Source: Aquarana catesbeiana (Eukaryota; Chordata; Amphibia; Anura; Ranidae). Taken from it: a DNA stretch of 64,000 nt. Positions 55,297 to 64,000 of this stretch are shown in pieces. Each line of letters opens with the position of its first letter. Positions within the stretch are counted from its first letter, which is position 1. Position numbers and translations under genes: made by a program. The notes beneath the pieces are model-generated. The model was not told the origin of the DNA. It made no database searches and was given only the letters and a program-made list of their open reading frames with translations. The stretch covers positions 342,032,035-342,096,034 of the forward strand of contig NC_133328.1 in assembly GCF_042186555.1 (NCBI RefSeq), in the 5' to 3' direction.

Positions 55297-58200
55297 CTAT
55301 GTCACCATCCCACTCTTTACCCACCTAGTGTAGATAGCCTCCTTCCTCAAAAAAGGGAGTGGGTGTCTATGTCCTGCCACCAAGTACTTTATTTTGGCCA
55401 GTTGGAAGGGGGCTAAACCAGGTACTTCCAACCATGGGTCCCATATACGTTCAAATTTTGCTGGGCTGTCTCTGTTTTGGTATGTCAGCTTTTCCCTCAA
55501 TAGGGTGTCATTTATGGTATTAATCCATTCTGTGTGTGTTGGCGGTGACACCGAAAGCCATTTTCTAGCTATAAGTTTTCTGGCAATAAACAATACTCTG
55601 GTAATGGCTATGTAGGTGTGTGTGGTGTATATAGTTCCTTGTCTAACCATCCCAGCAGACACAGCTTGGGGTCAAGTACAAACGTAAGATTCCATATTTT
55701 ATTTATAGAGCTGATTATTTCAGACCAATACCTTTGCAATTTCAGGCACTTCCAGAGCATGTGGATAAGAGTACCATTATATATCCTGCAACAAGGGCAA
55801 AAAGGGTCATCTCTTCTGTGCCATTTATGTAGTTTATATGGGGTACGGTAAGCTTGGTGTATAATAAATAATTGTGTGAGTTTTTGGGAAGAGGAAAGGG
55901 ACACCTTGGGTACATTCTCCATTATAGCAGACCATTCCTCCTCTGTGATGTGGCCTATATCTTCCCCCCAGCTTGTCCTGCATTTTAATGACATAGTCTT
56001 GGATACCTGCATTATTAGTGATTCATATATAGATGATATCTGTCCTTTCCTAGACGTTGAAGTTACTAGCTGTGTGAGCACCGGGGGTCTAGTTAATTCC
56101 CATGTGGACAGTGTAGCTTGTGCTGAGATGGCATGTCTGAGTTGTAAATATTGAAAAAACAAGACATTTGGTATGCCATACTCTTCCCTCTGGGATTGAA
56201 AGTCCCGTAGGAGTCCGCCCCGGTATAGCTGCGGGATATATACCACCCCGCTCCTAGACCACGCAGAGAAGCCCTTTAATTTACACAATTCAGGAAAGTT
56301 GCTATTGTTCCAGATACGAGACCATTCAGAGTACCCTTCATATTGAAAGTGTTGCTTGGCCTTGTTCCATATTTTATCTATAAGCACCATAGTTTGGTAT
56401 TTTAGGTATTTCGCGGAATTCTCCTGCTTCCAAGCACTCCACAAGGCCCCCACTCGAGAGTATAGTGCATATGATATTGCTCGTAGGGTCAGATGACCCG
56501 GGGCTCTGCCATCCCGTTAGGTGCTGTAATTGGGCCGCTATGAAGTAATAGTATGGGTTCGGGGCTGCCAGCCCGCCCGAGACCTTTGCCTCCTGTAATG
56601 TTTCCAATTTAATACGCAGTACCTGTTTCCTCCAGATCAAGGAGCGGAATATGGTGTTACACTTTTTTGAAAACGTGAATAGGAATCCAGATGGGGGCGT
56701 TGTGGAGCGCATACAAAAGCTGTGGACCCCAGACCATTTTTATCAGATTACATCTGCCTACTACCGAGAGGGGAAGTTTAATCCAACTAGCTGCTTTTTC
56801 CTGGAATTTTTTAATCAGAGGATTTACATTAAGTTTAACATATAGATCTAGGTTGGGATGAATGACTATGCCTAAATACCGGAAAGTATCTACCACCCTG
56901 ATTTGGTCTGCTGCTGAATGAAGAGGCGATACAAGGGGATCTAGTGGTAACAATGTGGATTTATCCCAGTTTATCTTGAACCCCGAATAGGATCCAAATT
57001 TACAGATTAACTCCATGAGATTTGTTAAAGAGGCAGACGTGTCGCCCAAAAAGATGAGCGCATCGTCTGCATACAAGACTATTTTACCTTCCAAATTTTC
57101 CCTTTTAAAGCCACATATAGCCGGATTCCCTCTGATAGCAGCAGCCAGAGGCTCTATGGCCAGAGCAAAGAGCAACGGGGATAGTGGGCAGCCCTGTCTT
57201 GTTCCCCTGTGTAGGTCAAAGAAGGGAGATAGCGTGTTATTAATTCTAATGCAAGCTTTTGGTGCCCTATATAGTAGTTTAATCCAGGAAATAAATGTCT
57301 CCCCTAAATTCGAATTTCTCTAGCACCCTCCAAAGGTAATCCCATTCTACGCTATCGAATGCCTTAGTGGCATCTAGTGAAAGGATAGCTCCTTGACCTT
57401 GATTCTCTGTTGGAATTTGCATGTTTAGATATAGGTAGGAGTATGCCACCAAACTTCTTATACATTTAAATTGAGAGACCATCATTCCCTGGGGCCTTAG
57501 AATTAGGGAATGTTGCTAAGGCAAGTTGCAATTCCTTTAGAGATAGAGGTGCATTTAGCAGTTTTTTTGTCTTCCCCCTGTATTGTCGAAAGTGGGATTC
57601 CATCTAAAAACTCAGTTAAGGTGGTTTCGGAGTAATTCACCTTTGAGGAATACACATCCTGAAAAAAGATACAGAATCCCTGCATAATTGAAGGGGTGTC
57701 CATAGCTACCTGTGTTGGGGACACCGCCAAGCGGTGAATAGTTGGTGACGGTTGTTGTGATTTAGTTACTACCGATAACATATGACCTGTTTTTTCCCCC
57801 TCTTCAAAGTATGTTTGTGTGGTAAAGAATTGTTTGTTTTCAGCTTGTTGGGTATGTATGGTGCGATACATTTTTTGTGCATCTTTCCATTTTCTTTCAC
57901 TATCAGGAGTGGGCGTTTGTAAGAATTCCTCCTCTGCTTTGTCTACTGCTATACTGGTGTCAGCTGCCCATTGTCTGCTGTTTGTTTTAATTGTGGCTAT
58001 CTCCTTGATACACATCCCCCTGGTAAAAGCCTTCAGAGTGTCCCAAACAATACCAGGTGGGGCAGAATGTTTATTATCCAGTAAAAGTTGTTGAATTTGT
58101 GTTTGCATATGTTTAGTGTCTCTAAACAGAGGAATCCAGAAAGGATTTATCTTCCAGTGTATAGGTAGTTTAACAGTTGGGAAGCTTAAACTGAGTTGTA

Positions 58201-58900
58201 CCGGGGAGTGGTCGGATAGACCTCTGGCAAGATAGGTGACCTTAGGATCATAGTGGTGTGTCAATGTATTGCCCAATGCTAAATCACTGCATGACAAAGT
58301 GGAGTGCGTCAGTGAGTAACATGAAAATTGTGCCTTAAAAGGAAACTTACATCGCCATAAATCAAAAAGCCCAATTTCTGTTAAAAATTTGGCAAGAGCT
58401 GTATATGTCCTGGGGCCCAGCGGGCAGTATTTCCTGTGCACAGCTAAAGATGTGTCCAGAGTACTATTAAAATCCCCCATTACATATACTGGAACCTGAG
58501 GATATTTAGCTAGAAATCTGGAAAGACATTGCAGCACTGTTAAATTAAATAGTGGAGGGATGTATAAATTTACGATCACACATGCATGTGATTCCCAAGT
58601 TCCCATCAGAAAAATAAATCTGCCCTCTACATCAATTTGTGCACCAATTTTTGTAAATGAGGTAGTCCTGGAAAACAGTACACTCACACCCCTTGAATAC
58701 TGGGTATGTGTAGAATGGTATTGAATAGGATACTTCGAGAGGTGCAACAGGTTGGTGGTGTCTTTAGAGAGATGCATTTCTTGCAGACATAAAACAGTAG
58801 GGGTCCGGTGTGAAACAAAGGTGAAAATGGCAGTTCTCTTTTTAGGGTCATGTCAGCCTCTCACATTCCATGAGAGGATTGATTCTGTTCACTTAGTCAT
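55297..58900 (-). pseudogene. LINE ORF2 with an internal deletion in the RT
   Basis: Starts with SWNVRG, then a TGA (58855-58853), then CLQEMHLSKD and one open frame of 424 codons to 57503 with MGDFNS, DLWR and SDHSP, so the endonuclease is whole apart from the early stop. RT block FPNSKAPGNDGLS at about 57500 is followed almost at once by NQGQGAILSLDATKAFDSVEWDYL (57420-57340): the stretch with PISLLN and FAKILA-type motifs, around 100 aa, is missing. GTRQGCPLSP and YADD (57073-57062) follow after a frame change, then the C-terminal region with CPCCRIYNGTLIHMLWKC near 55790. Confidence 0.85.
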
Positions 58901-59341
58901 TTGGTCTTATTTCTAGGTGTAACCTATTATCCCGTGTGGGAGGCCTGTGATAGATTGACTCAGATGATTCAGCATAGGTTCTGAAGTGTAGAAAGTATAT
59001 TGTGTGACTAGTACTATTTGTCCCACTCTGCAGGTCTGCATCTAACAACAAAGCAAACTTGCTTTGCGACCCAAACTTACAGCGCCCATTTAACCAAGGC
59101 TTAAAAACTGAAAAAAGAAAAACAAGCTTGAACAACGTAACTTCCATTGGAAAGCCTTCCATTGGTGCCCCGCAGGGCTCTTGGTGGGGTAATAACGAGG
59201 GCTGGGACCTTGTGCCCTCAAAGTCATAAACTATAGGGGTCACTGGTAAGAGAAATCAATAAAGTCAGTTGTGACTCTCTGTGGGTTCCATTGTTTCCAA
59301 GGTGAGCATTAAGAATCAGTGTATGCAGTTTATGCGTTGTC

Positions 59342-60427
59342 TTAGCCTGTTTCATTTCCACACACGGCTGCCTTTAGGTTTCTCTCGTGGCGGTCAAGCC
59401 AGTTGGTAGCCATCATTGGATTTTCAAAAAAATGTACCGTGCCATCAGCAACCACATGCAGCTTGGCAGGGTAGAGCATAGAATATACCACCGAGATTGC
59501 ACGAAATCTCTTTTTGACCTCAGTATATTTTGCCCTTTGTTTCTGCACAGCTGCTGAAAAATCTGGGTATATGGACACTCTGGCACCTTGTATTTCCATA
59601 TTTGGTTTCTGTCTGGCCAGACGGAGTATAATATCCCTGTCTTTGTAATGTAACAGTTTCAGCAAAAATGGTCTGTCATTGCCCCCTGGTGGCGGTGTAT
59701 GGAGTGGCACTCTATGGGTTCTCTCAACAGAAAAGAATGGAGTAAGGTTGTTTCTCCCAAATGTGTCAGCTAGCCAGGTTTCAATAAAATCAGTGGGGTT
59801 TTTTCCTTCGGATTTTTCAGGCATACCGACAATGCGGATATTTGATCTCCTCAATCTGTTCTCCATGTCCTCCACTCTATTCACTGTTTCTGTGGCTTTA
59901 GCTGAAGTTATGTGAATATCCTGAGCAAGAGGGGGTATATCATCCTCTAGTGTGCTCACCCTTCGCTCCAGAGCAGTGTCTCTCTCTCTTATTTTCTGCA
60001 TGTCCTGTCTTATGTGTAATAAGCCTTCTTTCATGCTTTTGTCTTCAATAGAGAGTTCAGTTAGTGAGGAGCCATACGTATGAACTGCAGTCAGTATATC
60101 ATGCAGGGATGGCTCAGTATGCTCAGTGTCTGGGGCACTTGCTGTTCCAGAGGAAGGAGGGGGGGATGGGGGATTCCTCACTGTGTGCTCTGCAGCTCCA
60201 GGGGCTATCTTCTCTATGCCATGCTGTGCTGTCTGTTGGGAGACGTTTTTGGCTGCTGCCTTTGCTGCATATGAGGTATGTGGCTGTGTGGTTTTGTGAG
60301 TGCCTGTATCATGGTCAAACCTTTCCAGGCATGCAGCCGCCGAGGGATGTGATTCCTTCTCCACACGCTGTGGGAGCAGGGATCCGCCATCTTGGCCATG
60401 CCGGTCAGCCGAACGGCTCTCCTCCAT
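59342..60427 (-). CDS. LINE ORF1 protein, 361 aa, open
   Basis: ATG at 60427 (in AGGAGGATGGAGG; the frame before it begins at a GTG). Residues 1-100 are low complexity. From about 105 to 205 there is a long coiled coil (LHDILTAVHTYG, IRQDMQKIRERDTALERRV, VEDMENRLRRSN). Then comes an RRM-like core starting NIRIVGMPE, with VERTHRVP and PFLLKLLHYKDRDIIL, and the C-terminal domain RVSIYPDFSAAVQKQR. Such proteins coat LINE RNA and act as nucleic-acid chaperones. It is complete, while ORF2 of the same element is deleted. Confidence 0.88.
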   Translation of the reverse strand: MEESRSADRHGQDGGSLLPQRVEKESHPSAAACLERFDHDTGTHKTTQPHTSYAAKAAAKNVSQQTAQHGIEKIAPGAAEHTVRNPPSPPPSSGTASAPDTEHTEPSLHDILTAVHTYGSSLTELSIEDKSMKEGLLHIRQDMQKIRERDTALERRVSTLEDDIPPLAQDIHITSAKATETVNRVEDMENRLRRSNIRIVGMPEKSEGKNPTDFIETWLADTFGRNNLTPFFSVERTHRVPLHTPPPGGNDRPFLLKLLHYKDRDIILRLARQKPNMEIQGARVSIYPDFSAAVQKQRAKYTEVKKRFRAISVVYSMLYPAKLHVVADGTVHFFENPMMATNWLDRHERNLKAAVCGNETG

Positions 60428-60629
60428 CCTCCTAGACACCCCCGTTTTGGATGTATTGCGGCCGGGTTTCGCTGCAGGTGTAGCCCCACACCGGGAGCGG
60501 AGTGTCTGGTCTATTGCTGCGGTAGATCGGGCTCACTTCAGGATTCTTTTAGTCAGGATACCGGAGCCTGTGTGAGACATGTCCGCTCACATGGAAGTCC
60601 AAGCCACGCCCCCCACTTCTGCATCTATT

Positions 60630-60924
60630 ATAAGGATTTTGATTTATACAATACAATCTGGAACCTGTTCAAAGTTTTAGCACTGTCTACGGGGTGAAAG
60701 AGGGATGTATTACTACAGTATATGTTTTTACAAGACACATTTGGTGAGATACAGACTTTGTGTGTGTGGTTTTAAATACACACACAACATCTGTACTTGA
60801 TTAATACAGTTTATATGATGGGGCTGGCCATGTTTAAGTTAGCCTACCATCGTGGTTTTATGATATCTTATTTAGGTTTTTTGATTAATTAAGTAAAACA
60901 TGTCTATTTTTTAATACATAATTG

Positions 60925-60976
<52 letters not shown>

Positions 60977-61308
60977 CAGATCTGTGGGACAAATTAGGTC
61001 TCTATTCCTCTTTATCCTATAATTACATATGAAATGTAATAATTTTTCTGTAGATAAGACATAAACAATTTAGTTATAACTAGTGAAAAATAAAGAGTGT
61101 AATAAAACACTACTCCCAAATTTTTCCAGCAGCGCTGTGCTTTATAGATACATAAAATAAAAGCGAAAAACATGAAACTGAAACAAAGTGACTAAAAAGT
61201 CCACATGCAATTTAAGACTGAAAGTCCTTTGAAGTGTAATACAATATTTAACTGAAAATCTGATGTGCGACAGAAATTCTTCTGAAGTGCCTCAACAAAC
61301 CAAACATG
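60630..61308. other. No gene; TA microsatellite
   Basis: TA repeats occupy about 60926-60974. The remainder is AT-rich without ORFs or terminal repeats. Confidence 0.6.
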
Positions 61309-61316
61309 ATCTAAAG

Positions 61317-62603
61317 CAAGGGTAAGCAAACTTAATGAGGTGGAGATCTCCCTGAACAAAATGGGAGAAGTCAAAAATCACAGAGCACAGTTTTGCCTCC
61401 TCACATCTGATTTGCCGTACTACCATGTGGCAATCACATGCATTACACAGCAATCATGGCTTTAAATCAGATAGTCAGTAGACAGAATATTACCTCCTCA
61501 CCACCTGTCAAACACATTCTGATCGCTTTTCAGAGGAACAGCAGTGCCTGCTGCACTTGTGAATGAGACTTAGTTACATTCAGCAGCAGCACCCTTAGAG
61601 CTCATTCATTTGTAATGTTGGGAGTGGTAAAACCCTGTGGTTTTACCATCCCCAAACCCTACCCCCTTTCGTTACTGAGGTGGTGTACACATGCCACAGC
61701 AGGAATTAAGCCCTTTGTTTATTTTGGTGGGTGCCCCCACCTGCCAATCGCGACCCATTCAAGTAAATTGGGGCCACTGTGCAAGTGCCCTGCAACTCCA
61801 TGCTCCAAGGGGTTAAAGCAGGTGGTGAGAAAACAACACAACGCTGCCTGCTTGAACCCCTTGTTTGCTGTACTGTACAAGGTTGCAGGGCCCTTGCAGA
61901 GCAGTCTCTTTCACTTTATTGGGTCATGCTTGACAAGTGTTACACCCATCAACCATGACCAGGTGTATAACTCTTGCTGCAACATGTGTACCCCCTGGCC
62001 ACTGCAGCTAAATGGGGTGCGGTTAGGGTGGAGGTGACAAAACATATCTTAACTACGGGGTTTTACCACCCCCCAAACTGCAAATATAAATGAGCCCTTA
62101 CTGTTCTGAGTGGTGCACCTTCTGAAAGTGCACTAAAACACTTGTATTCAGAAAGTGCACCAAATTTGCAGGATATAATAGAAGTCGATGGCTAAGTTCA
62201 GCAAACCTCCAGGAAGGCTGCAGTTACACTCCACTGCACTCGCAGTGTGGGTAAACTGTAGCACATCAGTGTGAAAACAGCCTTATACTATTATGCCCAG
62301 TGTATAACTTCACACTGACCTGAAGATATCTTTCCTGCTGCTGGCAGCACTTAGGAGACAGTTAACAGGGACAAAAGGTGCAGTTGGTATCACTCCGCGT
62401 GGGGCAGGAGTCAGCACTTCGGAGTAGGCATCAGCTTATGCAGCTCTTGCTCCCTACTATGGCTCAAAGTTTGCAAGTAGTCCCTCTGCATTGCACTCTG
62501 TTTGGTGCTTTGGAGTGGCGGGTCAGCAAGCTCAGACCGTGATCTACCAGTCACCTGTCCATGATTTACTGGTAGATTGTGATCTACAGGTTGCTGACCC
62601 CCG
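61317..62603. mobile_element. Candidate hAT element, about 1.29 kb
   Basis: ATCTAAAG (61309-61316) and CTCTAAAG (62604-62611) are a 7/8 match around ends CAAGGGTAAGCAAAC and, reversed, CGGGGGTCAGCAACC. The right 90 bp is itself palindromic (GGGTCAGCAAGCTCAGACCG and its partner near 62590). The interior holds another palindromic MITE at 61597-62099. No transposase. Confidence 0.5.
61597..62099. mobile_element. Palindrome-ended MITE nested in the candidate hAT
   Basis: AGAGCTCATTCATTTGTAAT and GAGTGGTAAAACCC on the left pair with GGGGTTTTACCACC and ATATAAATGAGCCC on the right. GTGGTTTTACCA is also self-paired near the left end. The 140-aa frame at 61615-62037 is not credible as a gene. Confidence 0.5.
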
Positions 62604-62611
62604 CTCTAAAG

Positions 62612-64000
62612 TGAATCCAGCAATCACTACATGTGCTGTGAGACTCCACTCCCACTTAGGTATGCACTCACTGGATCCGACAACAGCCGTTGCCGTCCGT
62701 GTCCTCTGTAGAGCTTCCGGTGCTGGAGATCGGGTCAGAGCGGGTCAGATCAGCTTCCAAAAAGGTATGTATACTCATCTTTTCTTTACAGGAATAGATA
62801 GGTTAGTGTTAGTTCCCTGGTGTCTATAGATGCAGGGATTTTAGATTTTGCATGGACTTCCACTTTAAGCTTCATCAACCATGTAGGGTGAAGATCATTT
62901 AATCTTCTCTCACCCTGCCCAGACCTCTCAGTCACATCAACACAACACTTCAGGTTCTGGGATTGACGTCACTACCATTTTCCGCATAGCAATTTAGTAC
63001 TTGCTTTTTTTTTTTTTAATCTATCTTGCATTGACATTGACACTGGGACTTACAAGTGGTTATAATTATTTATAAAAAATGTTTTTACATAGAACTCATA
63101 CAACTTTAACCCAGGAATCACACATTTTCCCCTAACTAGATCCAATTAGAAAAATATCAGTTTCAGGGGAAAGTTGCTATTGCATGCAAACATTTGCCCA
63201 AAAACTGTTTTGATGTAATATACATAAACATTACTATGTTTATTTCAATTTGTATGTATTTTGCACAAAAAACAACCAACTGAAATTCTGGCTCTGTTGT
63301 TTTCCTGTGCACATAAGGCACGGGAAATTGAGAGTCACATTTCTATCATACCAGTATATAAAATAATTTACTCAATTAATTTTTTGTTGAACTTGATGAA
63401 GTAGAAGCAATAACGTGAAGGTTAATGAGGAATTAAATTGCATGTATGAAGGTAACCTACACAGACTGGCCTTACAGTCTAGTACATTAGTAAGTAATTA
63501 TCAGGACTATTTTGATGAATAATTTTCATCAGCATGTTAAAATGCTCCACTAAAGAGTTTTGAGGAAATTATACTAAATCTTCTGTTGTACTAAAATTAA
63601 GGCAAAAGCAAATTAAGGCATGATATTTATAAAAAAAGTACCAGCTTCAACTTTTACACAGTTTCAAAATAACACAGCTTGCATTACATATACAATCAAC
63701 AGTAGAAATGACAAAGGATAAGCAGAGTGATTTTGGCTAAATTGATTTTAATGCAGAATTACCAATTCTGTATTTGGCAAAATGTAACAAAAGCATAGCT
63801 GTTTAGGCAAAATGTTTTCTCTTTTGGTTAATTTTATTTAGTGTTCTCTGAATTTTTTTTTACCTTTTTGTGTGTTTGATGGTTTTTGGTATAACGGGAT
63901 TAAGGATACTTAAGCCACTTGATAGTATTTGTGAAAGATTGGAAAACATAGCCCTATATGAGGTTTAGCTTTATATAAGATTGATTTTGCTGCCCAGTGT
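62612..64000. other. No recognised feature
   Basis: AT-rich DNA with short frames only. GCTTCCAAAAAGGTATGT near 62751 resembles a splice donor, but no coding exon supports it. Confidence 0.5.

Larger units (their letters stand above)
54827..60614 (-). mobile_element. L1/Tx1-like LINE of a second subfamily, 5.8 kb
   Basis: ACTTCTGCATCTATT is duplicated at 54812-54826 and 60615-60629. The 5' end on the minus strand is GGGGGGCGTGGCTTGG; the 3' end is an A-rich tail (T-run at 54839-54850). ORF1 is intact (60427-59342); ORF2 (about 58900-55297) is broken and internally deleted. The last 450 bp before the tail is 3' UTR. Protein motifs differ enough from the LINEs at 9802 and 47149 to place it in another lineage. 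Confidence 0.9.

Noticed and set aside
61615..62037. 140-aa frame
   Set aside because: Inside a palindromic MITE, no recognisable domain, no splice or promoter context.
1..64000. Search for endogenous retrovirus genes, tRNA, rRNA or host exons
   Set aside because: No gag/pol/env-type reading, tRNA cloverleaf, rRNA or conserved host domain was recognised; all RT found is of LINE type.

Overview
The window reads as transposon-packed intergenic DNA from a large vertebrate genome. The best guess is an anuran, probably a ranid-type frog. That guess rests on the mix of families: L1/Tx1-like LINEs with a Cys-rich ORF2 tail, PIF/Harbinger elements with GTACACACGG ends, TTAA-flanked piggyBac-like MITEs, hAT foldbacks and a Tc1 relic. 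I found no host exon, tRNA, rRNA, CRISPR array or intact LTR retrovirus. Every supportable gene is a transposon gene.

Layout. 1-3516 is the right part of a PIF/Harbinger element (copy A), with a SANT/Myb-like gene and a MADF-domain gene fired from one divergent promoter. 3.5-7 kb is sparse, with one piggyBac-type MITE. 7.0-16.4 kb is an old L1-like LINE split by a TTAT-flanked MITE and by a 6.4-kb LINE that has a perfect 15-bp target duplication. 16.4-20.4 kb holds MITEs, a truncated foldback hAT and a minisatellite. 20.6-33.6 kb is a four-level nest: piggyBac (20632-33563) contains hAT (20938-32615, TSD ATTACTAG), which contains PIF/Harbinger copy B (21571-31606, TSD TTA), which contains a 2.66-kb foldback hAT (24398-27060, TSD GTCAAGAG). 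The last sits inside a coding exon of the Harbinger. 33.6-34.4 kb is a Tc1-like relic. 35.0-41.75 kb is a piggyBac MITE carrying a 5.8-kb piggyBac derivative at a TTAA. 43 kb has a fresh 204-bp triplication. 45.5-46.7 kb is another MITE. 47.1-54.1 kb and 54.8-60.6 kb are two minus-strand LINEs. 61.3-62.6 kb is a candidate hAT element. The last 1.4 kb is AT-rich and featureless.

Most distinctive content. The Harbinger family here appears to encode three proteins: a two-exon DDE transposase, a three-exon SANT/Myb-like protein with a C-terminal coiled coil, and a two-coding-exon MADF protein. The latter two share a TATA/GC-box divergent promoter. Each copy also carries, beyond the MADF stop and before its poly(A) signal, an inverted copy of a MADF exon, so the MADF transcript could fold into a long hairpin. 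The transposase and SANT genes converge on a 220-bp palindrome that shows an AATAAA in its loop. Neither copy looks autonomous: A has a lost start codon and two frameshifts, while B has a disrupted exon, a lost splice acceptor and a shortened MADF domain.

All calls come from reading the sequence. Family names are from recognised motifs, and no database search was done.
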